From: Cylindrodendrum hubeiense
Taxonomy: Eukaryota; Ascomycota; Sordariomycetes; Hypocreales; Nectriaceae
DNA length: 50,506 nucleotides
Reading direction: 5' to 3'
NCBI GenBank assembly: GCA_014621425.1
Contig: JAANBB010000297.1
Span: forward strand, 1 to 50,506
Shown: positions 32,901 to 44,090 of the stretch, in pieces
Layout: each line of letters starts with the position of its first letter
Numbering within the stretch: position 1 is the first letter of the stretch
Notes under the pieces: model-generated
Database searches by the model: none
Told to the model about the DNA's origin: nothing
Seen by the model: only the letters and a program-made list of their open reading frames with translations
Position numbers and translations under genes: made by a program

Positions 32901-33101
32901 CGCCTACTCGACGAGATGACGGCCGGGGGCAACACGGTCCGGTGGGGTGATGTCGCCCGCCGGCTTGGCGAGGGTGCCAGCGTGCCGGTGGAGCAGTCTG
33001 AGTTTAATGAGGTTATGAGAGCTCTCGAATCTGAGAATGCCATCATGATCAGTGGTGACGGCGCGAGGAGGTCCGTCCGGAGAGTGACGGCTGTTGTTTA
33101 A
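29934..33101 (+). CDS. mcm4: MCM4/CDC54, subunit of the replicative MCM2-7 helicase
   Basis: Three exons (29934-30273, 30323-31195, 31246-33101), 1022 residues. The first 160 residues are Ser/Pro/Gln-rich with many SP/TP pairs (SSPLRHMT twice), the usual kinase-regulated MCM4 tail. A four-cysteine zinc module follows in exon 3 (CNVCYHS, later CPREVC). The AAA+ core has Walker A GDPSTSKSQ (about 654-662), Walker B CCIDEFDKM (about 715-723), sensor-like ASANPIGSRYN and arginine finger SRFDLVYL. The N-terminal Ser/Thr-rich tail and the sequence NIDLPPTLLSRFDLVYLILD are typical of MCM4 rather than other MCMs. It unwinds DNA as part of the CMG helicase in the nucleus. The promoter carries an ACGCGT box. 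It converges on the cystathionine gamma-synthase gene (247-base gap). Confidence 0.97.
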
Positions 33102-33348
33102 AGAAGCTGGTTAGTGGCCGGAATGATGTGAATGAGATAGATGAGTGGGCTGGTTTGGACGACAAGGGGTCATGCTTATGGTACAAGGCGTTGACATTAC
33201 TACGTATTGCAGAATATTTGATCATCTCAATCTGATTAATAACGGAAATATTCCGTGAACAAGGTCTCTCGTTTTTCGTTTTCGCGTGCAACCATGATGA
33301 CACCAACTTGCGCCTTCTACCTGCCGGTGGCGTATACCTCGCCACAGC

Positions 33349-35161
33349 TTACTCCTTGCCCGCCAGATCTTTCTTCGCCTGAATGGCAGCGTCAAGCGCA
33401 TCCCTCAGAGTGTCAATGAGGTCCTCCTCACTCTCCAGGCCCGCTGCGAGGCGGACGCCCTCCTCCTTGACACCCAGCCCACGCACATGTTCGCGCTCTT
33501 CGGCCTTCTTACCAAAGACGGCCATGTTGTACGCAAAGACAAGCGTGACATGCCCTCCGAGATGGGGGCTGGGGTAGAAGCCACAGCGGTCGTAGAACGC
33601 CACAGCGGTCTCGAGGCGGTCGAACTCGACCGTCAGGAGACACCCGTAGCCTGGTTCGGGCAGCTCCGGCGTGCCGGGTCGCATCACGGCGTCGTACTTG
33701 GACTTGCTGGGCAGTAGGCTCGGATACTGGACATTGGCGACGGGGGAGTCTGGGAGAGACTTGGCCTCGTGGAGGAAGTTTGCCATGGCGGCGGCGTTGC
33801 GGTTGAGGATGCGGGTGCGCTGGAGGAAGTCCTGCGAGTTGGAGAGGAGCACCGCGGCGTCGCTGGCGAAGAGCTCGTTGTGGTGCTTCGCCTTGAAGAG
33901 CGGCGCGAGGCTCTCGTAGTGTGGCGAGAGCGGGTTCAGGACGACGGAGCCTCCCATGACGTCGGCCTGGCCGCTGAAGGACTTGGTCAAGGAGGCGACT
34001 AACAGATCGCCCTGGGCGAGAACATCGACGTTGCCAAAGCCGCTGACGGTGTCGTCAATGACGAGGATGAAGCCGTACTTTTCGGACTAAACGGGAACAA
34101 AGGGTCAGCATAAGAACTCGGCGACGAGGACAGGTTAGGAGACAACGTACAAGGCCCTTCAATCGGACAAGGTCAGGGGTATCCAAAGTCGGGTTCCCTG
34201 GGATCTCGACAATGGCATAGCTGACGGGTCTGCCCGCCTGCTTCTCCGTCTCGAGCCAATTCTCGAAGCCATCGACGGCCTCCTCGTCAACCTTGCCGAT
34301 GTGCTTGAATCCGTGGGGGCTCTCTTCGTGGAGATGATGGTGGGTGTTGTGGAAAACGATGCCCAGGATAACAACGGTGCCAGGGCGATGGTCCATCAGC
34401 AGGTTGGTGGTGTGGAAGATGGCGCCCATGCCTGTGGGATACAGATACACGTCGCTGGGGGTGCTCTTGACCTTGCTCGAGTCAATGGGCGAGCGATGCA
34501 GCAGCTCGTTGATCCTCTCGCGGAGGCCCTGGTGAGCAGAGCTCTCAGGCGTCCACGTCGGCTCCGGGAGGTCATCGTTTCCCTCAAAGGGGACCTCCTT
34601 GATGCCGTCAATGCCGGCGAGGAGCTCTTCGCTCCCGCGGATTGAGATGCCAAGGCCGGGGGCGCCCCATGTGAGGATGACGCCAAAGGTGTTCTGGCGC
34701 TCATAGAGCACGGTGTACACGCGATGGCCGGCGATGTCGACAATCTTGAGGGTGACGTCGTCGGCATTCATGCGGTGCGGCCCGCGGCCCTCGAGGGTGA
34801 TGTGCCGGCGGGTAAACGGCCAAAGCTCCGGGTTGAGGTAGATCAAGGCGCCCTTGCCTTCCATGCCCAGATGCTTTACAATGGCTTGGCCGAGCTGTAC
34901 ACGACGACGCAAGAAGCCCCCGGTCAGTACTTGGGACGCAGACGGCGGAGCCTACGTGAGGCGGGCTGCAGCTCTCACCTGGGCAGAGAACTGCATGGGC
35001 AGGAAGCGAGGATACAGGTGGACAATCCTGGACAGCGGGCCGGGATCGCCATCGCGGAATGCCTGGGCCACCTTCCACGAGGGGATGTTGGTGATGATGC
35101 TGTATGGAGTCTGCGGGGGAGGCGCATGGCCGAACTCGGACTGAGTCTTGAGAACAACCAT
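33349..35161 (-). CDS. Cystathionine gamma-synthase (STR2/met-7 type)
   Basis: Three exons (35161-34979, 34894-34151, 34086-33349), 554 residues, both introns phase 0. The N-terminal part (PYSIITNIPSWKVAQAFRDG, then RFLPMQFSAQLGQAIVKHLG) is the extension found in fungal STR2-type enzymes, absent from bacterial MetB. The C-terminal half is the Cys/Met-metabolism PLP fold: IVEIPGNPTLDTPDL, VIDDTVSGFGN and the PLP-lysine motif SLTKSFSGQADVMGGS (Lys344). The enzyme condenses an O-acyl-homoserine with cysteine to cystathionine on the transsulfuration route to methionine. Substrate choice within this family (cystathionine gamma-synthase or related lyases) cannot be read with certainty, so no symbol is given. 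It lies downstream of VTC4 in the same direction and converges on MCM4. Confidence 0.85.
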
Positions 35162-35930
35162 GATGGGTCGCTTGGGGAATTCGCAATCGATTACGGATAC
35201 AAGTTGAGTGATGAGCTGGGACGGAAAAGCAATTCAGTCGGCAAAGAACACAAAGAGACGAAGTCGAGACTCACAACTGACAGGCAAGTGGAGAGCTGAA
35301 GAGAGCTGAGGAGAGCTAGTTACCAGGCAGAACGCGGGGTCAAGCCCAAGGCGAACGAACCTCCACGTTAGGTACTTAGCTGAAAGCTTCGTGCGACTTC
35401 CTGTGCCTGTGAGCAGTCACTATTTGACGCCTCGTACGCGCCACTGGTGCTGCGTGTCTCGCCCGGCTCTTCAGCTGCAGGGCCGGCTCCGCCACAGGAC
35501 GGAGTCACCATGCAGAGTTGTGCGGAGCTAGGTTGAGCCAGGTTGGGCCAGGTTGGGCCAGGTTGAACCAGGGGATGCGAGGAAGACGGGGGCGCCTTGG
35601 TGGAAGAGAAGAGACAGGTGAGCCCTTGACACCTTGCCTACGTATCCAAGGCTTGTTGGTTATGCTCAGCTTCAACAATGCCACAAGGCAGAGGGACAAC
35701 GACATTGATGATGCAGCTCAGTTAACTCTTGCACTAGCCAATAATTAATCCCAAGCCAGCTCCGGCAACAAGACACAAGACAGCCAGTATAACACGCATA
35801 CAAGTAATAGTCCCCCTTCCGTTAATGATATGCCAACTTCAGCCTAGCAACCTAACACATGTCCAACCGTTGCCAATCAACTCCCCCCGGAATGATACAG
35901 ATACAGACAGCTCTCTCGTTTTGTCACTCT
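35162..35930. other. Spacer between VTC4 stop and cystathionine gamma-synthase start
   Basis: No gene seen. It contains the VTC4 3' UTR (AT-rich right part) and the promoter/leader of the PLP enzyme gene, with a 10-bp tandem repeat listed separately. Confidence 0.5.
35531..35570. repeat. Four tandem 10-bp units GGTTGGGCCA
   Basis: Four consecutive 10-base units (GGTTGAGCCA, GGTTGGGCCA twice, GGTTGAACCA) lie about 370 bases upstream of the cystathionine gamma-synthase ATG. The central GG-CC part of each unit is partly palindromic. Confidence 0.85.
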
Positions 35931-38384
35931 TCACCAAATCTCACGGTCGCGGCCCTCAAACGCAAAGTTAAGGGCAACCGCCGCGAACAAGGATATACAA
36001 AGGACGCTCGGGCCCCAGCGGTCGTAGAACTTGACCACCCTGCGCGTCCGGATGGCGTTGCTTCGGTACAGATATGTGACGACCGAATAGCACAAGCTCA
36101 TGATCGCCAGGAGAGTGAAGATGCTCGAAACCCAGAAGGAGGTGGCCGTCGTATGAGAACCGAAGTTGAGCAGGGTAACGGCAATGGTGCCGATATAGAT
36201 GGAATACTCGAGCTGCAGCACATGTGTTAGTTTTCGATAATAACATGTCATCAATGTACGTGTACTTACCCATCCTAGGAAAGTTCTCTCAGCCGCAAAG
36301 TACACCTTGGGCTCCACGCGGACAGGCACATAAATCTTCTTGCCCTTGGGAGCTTTGAACCTCTTGTTCTGGATATCGTCCATTCCGAACAGAGCTTGGA
36401 GTCGATCACTACGAGGCACTGGCGTGCTACGCGGCGTCGGGATCGCGTGCTGGAGGACGTTGACGGTTCCGCGGCCAAAGGCGCGGCCCTTGGTCGCGAA
36501 GAGAGTCGAGTAGTAGTGCCATCCACCAATTCTCTTGGCCTGCTCCAACTCGAAGTTCTCATCATAGTCGTCGTCTGAGTCGTAGATCGGGTAGTCATCG
36601 TTGTTCGCAGGCGCATCGCGAATTTGGCCCTCGACATCAGCGGGAAGGACACGACGGCGACCGGCCCCCTGAGCACTCGACTCCCCGTTTCCACTGCCGT
36701 TGCCACTGCCATTGCCGGGATAACGGCTTGTGGGTCTCAAATCCTCATCGTCCGAGTCCAAATCATCCTCGTCATCCGAGGTGGTGGTAGTTCCCGACAT
36801 GCCAGGACGGCGGATACCAAAGTCATGGCTGGCAGGCTTGCGAATATCAACCTCCATCTGCGGCATCCAGAAAGGTAGCAGGTCAATGCGGTCGGGGAAT
36901 AGAGTCGCAGTGCCGTGGATGAACTTGGAGAACTTGGGGACAGCCTCGACAAGGTGGGACGAGATGAGCTGGCGAACCCACTCGGGAGGTTCTTGGCCCA
37001 TCTGGGTCTGCAGCTTGACCTCGAGGACGGCGTAGGGGAACCGCTCAACATCCTCAGCGGGGAGCTGGGAGAAGGGGAAATCAACACCAATATCCATGCG
37101 TCGCCAGTTGTTTCCGGTACGAGAGCGGCCATCGAGGTTGTCCTCTCGGACCATGGTGAGCTCGGTGTCTAGGGAAATACGAACTCGGGCGTCGGCGGGC
37201 AGCTGGAAAGCTGTACGGTTATAGAAGGATCGGCAGACTGGCTTGTAACCCTTCTTAATGATGGAGTACTGGACCTCGGACGCCAATCGCTCGTCCTCGG
37301 CAATAGCCTTTTCAGACTTCTTACCCTCCTTACGCGCCTTCTCGAAGATGGCGGCGGGGAGAAGCTCTCCCTTCATGTACGAGTTGACGTTCTTCTCCTT
37401 GATGGCGAAACGAGCCTTGACTGACTTTTCACCAGTCCAATCCTCTCGATGAGTCTTGCGCTCGACGAAAATGGTCTCAGTCTGCATTCCTCCGTACCAT
37501 CGAAGTCGGATAGCCTCAGCGCCTTCGGTCTTCTTCAATCGGCCCTCGTACAAGTCCCAGGTCTCAGGGTTGTCGTAGTAGATGGAGGTAATGGCCGAGT
37601 CTTGCTGCTCAAACTCCTTGCTGGGGTTGAAGACAAGGACGGGCAGATGCTTGAGGATGATAAGCTTCAGCTCGGTGACATTGTCGGGGTGCACCCAGTA
37701 TTTTGTCGTCTGTCGAATGAAGTTGGCCTGGCCACCACCCGCAGAACTGTCACCCTTGACGGGGTTACCCCGAGTACGAACGAGATCATAGAGCTTCGAC
37801 AGCTTGATGACGGACGCGTCGTAATTCTCCTTGTAGAAAGGCTTAGCCTTGAGTCGCGTATCGAAAACGGGTTTGAGGTGCCATCCGGTCAGTTTCTAGG
37901 AGACGTGTTAGTGATGGATGGAGATTAGCTTCTCGTCCAATTGACTCACGTCGTGCTTCTTGATGATTTTGTAAAAGCCGGTATAGTTGAGCTGGACAAA
38001 CTTGGCCAGGTCGTGGACATCAGCGATGATATCGCTCAAGTCCTCCTCAAGGAGCATGAACTCCTCCTCTGAAGGACCGTTCTCGCCGAGGCCGCGCTCG
38101 TTAAGGCGGTTGACGACCTCCTTCACCTCGCGCTCGCTGACGGCGATGCGGCGGGAAATCTCCATGGCCTTGACCTGCTGCTTGGTGTGGACCTTCTCGA
38201 GCTCAATCTCGAGCTTGGCGACGAAGCGCGACTCGTCGTCCTCGCACCAGTCGGGGCCGCCGATGCCACCAGGCTTGGGGGAGCCGGTGGCATTCTTGAT
38301 TTCGTTCTTCAGGCCTTCATAGTCGATGTAGTACCATTGGTACTCATGGATGACGCTGGAACGGAGCTGCTCGCCGAACTTCAT
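35931..38384 (-). CDS. vtc4: Vacuolar transporter chaperone 4, polyphosphate polymerase
   Basis: Three exons (38384-37950, 37895-36270, 36212-35931), 780 residues. The SPX domain is at the N-terminus (MKFGEQLRSSVIHEYQWYYI, GFYKIIKKHD), the inositol-pyrophosphate sensor. The TTM catalytic tunnel follows: YYDNPETWDLYEGRL, AEAIRLRWYGG, TIFVERKTHRED and AVLEVKLQTQ supply the alternating basic and acidic residues that bind ATP and polyphosphate. An acidic Asp/Ser/Gly-rich linker precedes the last 120 residues with three membrane helices (IYIGTIAVTLLNFG, SIFTLLAIMSLCYSVV, LCISLFAAVALNF). VTC4 makes polyphosphate at the vacuole and pushes it into the lumen. The start is the conserved SPX methionine although the frame is open upstream. 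The second intron (36269-36213, 57 nt) has no in-frame stop and a length of 3n. Confidence 0.96.
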
Positions 38385-39728
38385 GACGACGACGCCGGGT
38401 CGGACCGTGAGAGTGCGATTGCCCGCGCGAGTGCTGGTCCAAGTCGTGTTACGGGTCTTCAGGTCCTGGACGATAAGCATGAGCGCATTGAACCGGATCC
38501 AAGGAGCACCCAATGATGGTTGCAGGTGTCGGGGTGCTGGCTGAAAGATTTGTGTTGTGTTGTGGGAGTGGGAGTTGGGAGGGGGAGCAGGCTTGGAGCG
38601 GAGTGGGAGACGTGAGGCGTTCCTTACCTACTGGGAGAAGAGACGAGAAAAGCGATCCGAGGTTTGTGGTGGACGTAGAAGCTGAAGGAGGAGCCTGCGG
38701 GACGGGAGCAGGTAACGGGGCGAGGATGATGCTGGTCTTGCTGCGCTGTAGGTCATAGGCGCCTTAGCGCGAACCTGGTTGGTGCAGCGCGCCGCCCTTG
38801 GTTCGGTGAGACACTTGGGACTGGATTGGCGAATCACTGTGGCGCGAGCTGGAACGTGCGCGTTGCTACGAGGCCTGAGAGCCCGCTGTGGCTAGCCTGG
38901 AGGGTTGCCCCAGGGGCCGCTATCACTACCGGGGGCCGACGATGGGCTGCAGAGCTCCAACGGGGTCACTACAGGGGCGCTATTGGGGCCTTATCCCGGC
39001 CTGCGTCGTAACTTTTCCAGTGGGCGACCCACTGTATCCCTTAGTTGTGTTAGTGGCCGTCCTTGCCGTCCGGTCCTGCGACCCAGGCCGCGGTGCCCAA
39101 ACGGTCTCCCTAGGAATGGGAGCTGCCAGTCGCGGAGGGAGACCGGGCCACGCACCGAGGGCGACTCCACTGGATGTCACTGTTCTCCTCCGCTGCACCA
39201 CTGCAGTGCCCGCTAATTGCAGGCTCTGGCGGCCAGGCCCCGTTTCCTCACTGGGGCACACGACACCGAGACCTCACCTCGATCAACCGGCTCAGATGGG
39301 GCTCTAAAATAAATCCTAGACACTGGGCGGATGCCAGGGCGGGGCGCGGCCATTCTCGGGCAGACCTGGACCTTTTTTTCTTTCCCACAACCAGCACAAC
39401 CACCCTTCGTCAGGTCGGCCCTCTGGAATCCTGTCTCAAACCCTAGCCCCGGCGCGGTCCCTTGACGGCATCAACCGACATCCATCCGACACCCCAGCCC
39501 AGTGCAACCGAGATCAGAGGTCAGGCGACACATTGCCCTTATTAGATTCCTTGTGTATCTTTGTGTCTCTCTGCCCTGCCCTGCCCTGCGAAGCAACGGC
39601 ACAGCTCCGAGCTCCAGCCAACCCCGAACAAGGACAGCTTCTGCCCCTCCAAAATATCCCCGTGCTCCGTCCCATCTGCCCCTCCCCACCACCGGCCGGC
39701 CACCGAGCTACCGGGCCATTCCACCACC
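38385..39728. promoter_or_regulatory. Divergent promoter region, VTC4 and RMT2
   Basis: About 1.3 kb without a gene. GC-rich centre (38880-39250) with purely fortuitous frames; the right end is C/T-rich leader of RMT2. No clear box motifs recognised. Confidence 0.45.
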
Positions 39729-41060
39729 ATGGCCGCCATTGACGACTCCATGCCCACGCGCATCTCCTCCGATTGCCCGGACGACACGCGCCAGGTCCTC
39801 TTCCACGCCTGGGGCCATGATCGCGCCGGACTGAAGGCCCTCCTGCGCACCCAGGGTAGGTCCAGTGCCCAGGACCCCAAGACGGGCGAGACTCCCCTTC
39901 ACGCCGCCATCCGAGCTTGCGGACCCGCATCCCCCGACGACGACGGCGAGGAAGATGGCTGTGTTGAGGAGGCACGTGAGGTGATCCAGGACTTGTTCAT
40001 GTGGGGCGCCATCTGGAACGATGTGGACAGCAATAATGAGACTCCCGGGTGCGTTGCCCTTCGTCTGGGACGGAAGTCTCTCTACAACCTGTGTGTCGAC
40101 GCCGGCGTCCGCGCGGAGCTGCTGTTCGCCATCATGGGCACCTATGAGGAGCTGTCGTCGGGCGAGGAGGAGGAGGATGAGGACATGGGTGAGGACGCGG
40201 CTGAAGAGACAGCCAACGAGCCTGGTGCGGACGACGCTGCTCCCGTCGTAGAAGAGCCCAAGTTCATCCCACCCGATGCCAAGGAGAAGACCGTCACGAG
40301 CGAAGAGTATCTCAAGTCCAAATTGACCTACGACGACGCCAAGCTCGTCGACTCCGATCTCAATGGTGTCATGATGGCTTGGGAGACAGACATTATGCGC
40401 CGCTCCGTCGCCGCCATGATCCCCGACTCGGCCCCCGGCAAGCGAGTCCTCAACATTGGCTTCGGCATGGGCATTATTGATGGCATGCTTGCTGACCTGA
40501 AGCCCGCGCGTCACCACATCATTGAGGCCCACCCCTCCGTCCTCGAGCATCTCGCCGAACCAGACTCCAAGTTTGGACCCGAGTGGGAGAAGAGCGGCCC
40601 CGAGGAGGGTGCCTTCAAGGTGCACAAGGGCAAGTGGCAGGACATTTTGCCCAAGCTGCTGGAAGACGGCGAGATTTATGATGCCATCTATTTTGATACC
40701 TTTGGCGAGGACTACTCGCAGCTGCGCATGTTCTTCACCGAATATGTCGTTGGCGTCATGGACCAAGAGGGCCGATTCAGCTTCTTCAACGGGCTCGGTG
40801 CCGACAGGAAGATTTGCTACGATGTTTACACCAAGGTGGTCGAGATGCAATGCGCCGACGCTGGCCTAGATGTTGAGTGGGAGGAGAGCGATGTCGATAT
40901 GGCTGGGCTGGACCAGGCCGGCAAGGGAGAGTGGGAAGGCGTGCGAAGGCGTTATTGGACACTCGACAGTAAGACACCCTCACGCCTCCCTTTGATGATA
41001 ACCATTCTGACATTTAATTTCACAGAGTACCGATTACCAATTTGTTCCTTTATGGGCTAG
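39729..41060 (+). CDS. rmt2: Protein arginine N-methyltransferase 2 (RMT2)
   Basis: Two exons (39729-40968, 41026-41060), 424 residues; the last exon is only 35 nt. The N-terminal third has an ankyrin-like unit (GETPLHAAIRACG, later DSNNETPGCVALRLGRKSLY), then an acidic linker. The methyltransferase core follows: motif I VLNIGFGMGIID (about 239-250), HHIIEAHPSVLEHL, and YDAIYFDTFGEDY. It ends WTLDKYRLPICSFMG after splicing. RMT2 methylates the delta nitrogen of arginine in ribosomal protein L12, a fungal and plant family distinct from PRMT1. The frame is open upstream to 39561 without a supported start; MAAIDDSMPT has a good context (ACCATGG). It converges on the hexokinase gene (165-base gap). 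Confidence 0.93.
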   Translation: MAAIDDSMPTRISSDCPDDTRQVLFHAWGHDRAGLKALLRTQGRSSAQDPKTGETPLHAAIRACGPASPDDDGEEDGCVEEAREVIQDLFMWGAIWNDVDSNNETPGCVALRLGRKSLYNLCVDAGVRAELLFAIMGTYEELSSGEEEEDEDMGEDAAEETANEPGADDAAPVVEEPKFIPPDAKEKTVTSEEYLKSKLTYDDAKLVDSDLNGVMMAWETDIMRRSVAAMIPDSAPGKRVLNIGFGMGIIDGMLADLKPARHHIIEAHPSVLEHLAEPDSKFGPEWEKSGPEEGAFKVHKGKWQDILPKLLEDGEIYDAIYFDTFGEDYSQLRMFFTEYVVGVMDQEGRFSFFNGLGADRKICYDVYTKVVEMQCADAGLDVEWEESDVDMAGLDQAGKGEWEGVRRRYWTLDSKTPSRLPLMITILTFNFTEYRLPICSFMG

Positions 41061-41225
41061 AGGTGCATCAACACGATGTTTTGGAGTCTCATCTAACCAC
41101 CCACGTTTAGTAGTCGAAAGCAGCCCATCTTCTCGCTTCCAACATGCTCCTTTCTATCGCCTTTTTTTTCTTCTTCCCTGTTACCTCGCGATTGCAACCC
41201 CGTCTATATAAGCCGGACCGTGCCC

Positions 41226-42867
41226 TTACTTGTAGTTCTCGGGGTGCAGGATACCAGCCAAGTTGCCCTCCTTGATCCGCTTGAGGGTCAGGGCGGCAAT
41301 CAGCGCAGCGCCCACACCGCTACCATCTTCGGCGGGAAGAACCTCGACGGGGTCTTCCGCTCTACGGTTCTTCTTCTCGGGCCAGTCGAGGATCTCCCGC
41401 AGGGCCTGAGCACCCCGCTCCTTGAAGTTGGGGTATTTGTTGAACACGGAGCCGTCGGCGCCAGCGTGGCAAGTCTCGTAGCCCTTCTTCTTGCAGATGG
41501 CAGCCACACCGCAGGCGGAAAGGCGCGCAGCTCGGGTTCCAATGAGCTCCGCAAGGCGGCGGATGAGTTCCAGCTCAGGGCGTGTGCAGGTCAAGTTAAG
41601 CTTTCTCGAGAACAGGTCGTGGGTCTCCTGCAAGTTCTCAAAGGGGTCCCTAAACTCGATTAGCTAGGTTCATAGAGTCATGAGTAAGGCACTTACTCCT
41701 CAATGAAGGACAGGAAGGATGCGTCCAGGGAGTAAGCCTTGCGAAGGGTGGACACATCCTGGCCCTCGAAGATGTGGATCTCCTTGTTGTCGTGAAGGTC
41801 AAGCATAACCAATCGGAAGATCTCGCCAAGGTAGAGACCAGCGATCATCTTCTCAAAGGCCTGCTGGCCAGGGCGAGGAGAGTCTCGGTCAATGGTAACA
41901 TCGTAGGCCGTTCGGGGGAGCACCTTGTGCTCGTTGTCGAAGGCGCCCCATTCGCAGTTGATGGCCATGGGCAGATCCGGAGGAAGGTTGAGATGAGCAA
42001 TCTTGGGGATCGAACCACAGTTCTCCATGTAGGCGGCGTTGCAGCCAGTGCCAAAAATGCAACCCATCTTCATATCGGGATCGGTATAAGCAGACGCAAT
42101 CAATGTTCCAGTGGTGTCATTGATCAAAGCCGCCAGCTTGATGGGTACACCCTGCTAATGTTGAGCGAGGTTCTTCTAGAAGAGGATCACCATGACTTAC
42201 TCGTCGGGCCAGAGCTTCCTCAAACATGGGGACAATGTTTTCGCCCTCAACGCCATCAATGTCGAAGCCCTTGGTCCATCGCTGAAGAATACCCTCGTCG
42301 ATGTAGTTCTGGGTCGCGGGGTAGGAGAAGGTAAAACCAAGAGGAAGTTCGGGGATGTTGGAGCAGTCTCCATGGTGAGTCTCGATGAATTGGTAGAGGC
42401 AATCGGCAATGTAGTCCCAAAGCTCCTCAGAAGTTGCCGACTTGAGCTCGTCGGGCATACGGTACTTGGATTGGATGATGTCGAACTCGGACTTTTCGTC
42501 AGTTAGAGTAATCTCACAAACTCGCAGGTTGGTGCCACCCATGTCGAGTGCCAGATACGTTCCCGTCTCGTAGCCGTCGGGGTAGGACATGACCCAGGTG
42601 GGGTTCATTGGCTATGCGTTGGTAAGTCTCAAGTCGCAAATGATAGGACAATATGCAGTTCAACTCACGATGCTGCCACCCTCCACGCTCAGACCTGTGC
42701 AGTTACGTCAGTTGGGCCAAGTCCGACTAAACAGAGCGAGGTCGCAAACCTTTGGCGAGTTCTGCTACGAAGTGCTCAGTGATCTGCTTGAGCTTCTCGG
42801 GAGACACAGTGAAGAGGGTCTCCAGCTTGTGGATTTCGGCGACAAGGTCCTTGGGGACATCCGCCAT
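41226..42867 (-). CDS. hxk1: Hexokinase
   Basis: Five exons (42867-42750, 42694-42669, 42611-42201, 42151-41697, 41649-41226), 477 residues. Exon 2 is a 26-nt micro-exon coding LSVEGGSI plus two bases. Motifs: phosphate 1 LALDMGGTNLR (about 69-78), sugar-binding LGFTFSYPATQ, INDTTGTLIAS, FGTGCNAAYME and adenosine site GDGSGVGAALIAALT-type (AEDGSGVGAALIAAL). The N-terminal region (PKDLVAEIHKLETLFTVSPEK) is that of hexokinase rather than glucokinase. It phosphorylates glucose and fructose with ATP as the entry to glycolysis and, in fungi, may also signal glucose. Before exon 4 the acceptor is a tandem TAGCAG, so one extra Gln can be included. It is divergent from OST1 over 2.1 kb. Confidence 0.95.
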
Positions 42868-44060
42868 AGAGCCTGTCATAATGAACTGTCAGTACCAAGC
42901 GCGTCTCTGTGATGTTTTGGAGAAACTGGTGATGTGTAGGAAACAAGGTTTATGGTAGTCGAGTTGGGCTTAGGGATCATCTTCTAGGTCAAGGCCAAAC
43001 AGCTAGCAGCCACATCCAGCGTCCCAGAGAAAATTGGCAGGGCAACTTTCAAAATGGAAGCAGACGGGACGATCGATTGCTGAGAACTCATGCAACGTTT
43101 CTCAAACCCCTTCTCCTCGCTCGGGAGTCACGGTGACACGGTCCGAGAAGGTGAGGGCTGAGGCGAATCGACTAGCCAAGACAGAGAGCACCTTTCTGGT
43201 AGGCACAAGTGGAATGCGCCGAAAAGATGGGTCATGACGTCTTTGATCAATGGCCATCAACATAGTCTGGACGTGGAGGTTGAAGGCTCCCCCACATGCT
43301 TATCACGAACCCAATCAAGGACACAAATTGGGATGACGATGTCTGCGCGCGGCTCCACGGCGATGCCAGCGAGTCGCAGTGGTGGGTGCCACGACGCTTA
43401 TCCAGGGCGCAACACTCGTGCGATCGGGAATCCAACATTTCAACAACATCCAAGCATAAGTGTGCAGCAAACTGAACGTACCCTTTCGGGAGGGAGGACG
43501 ACGCGGTCCGAGGCCGACCATTTTGTTGGAGTTTTGGCGGGGTTTGGCGGGGTAATATTTCGTTGGAGCTGTCGGCGGACAGGTGAAGAATGTGCCTGAG
43601 TAGTGATGAAGACACTCGGGCAGGAAGCAATTGGACAGAGATACGGCTCAGGCGAAACGAGAAGAAACGAGCTAGAAAGGGGGAGAAGGGGGAGGGTTTT
43701 AAAGGGATGTTGGGCGGCGAGTGGGTAGCGGGCGAGTAAGGTGAGTCGAGGTGAAGAGACAAGTCACAGGTGTCGAGTGGGAGGTCAGGGCGGCCAGGGG
43801 AGGAGGTAAGGGAGGTAAGGGACGGCCTGGCCAGTACGATGCCTGGTACCTCATCTTTGCACCAGTAGCGGCGTACGGATATGGTACCTCGCATCTCGCC
43901 TCCCACATCCCACACTTCCCACGCTCCCACGCCTTGCTTTGCTTCCCTGGCCTCTTCATGTCGGTACTCTGCTGGGGGGGCTTCCCCGGAGGCCGGCGTA
44001 GCTCTGTGTTACCAGTGTCCAATTGCGAACCCCCGTGTGCCCCGAGTTGCCCGTCCGCGC

Positions 44061-44090
44061 CCATCGTCGCCCATCGTCGCCCATCTTGGC
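44061..44090. repeat. Short 10-bp direct repeat CCATCGTCGC
   Basis: Two perfect copies and a third partial copy in the hexokinase/OST1 spacer. Confidence 0.8.

Noticed and set aside
38385..38513. Upstream in-frame extension of VTC4
   Set aside because: SPX proteins begin with MKFG-type methionine; the extension is Arg/Thr-rich and not family-like.
39561..39728. 56-codon upstream extension of RMT2
   Set aside because: Pro/Ser/Cys-rich leader-like sequence; MAAIDDSMPT at 39729 has the good ACCATGG context and matches family start length.
39708..40850. 380-codon minus-strand frame across RMT2
   Set aside because: Exactly antisense to a well-supported methyltransferase gene; its Gly/Val/Leu-rich product is the typical shadow of a coding strand.
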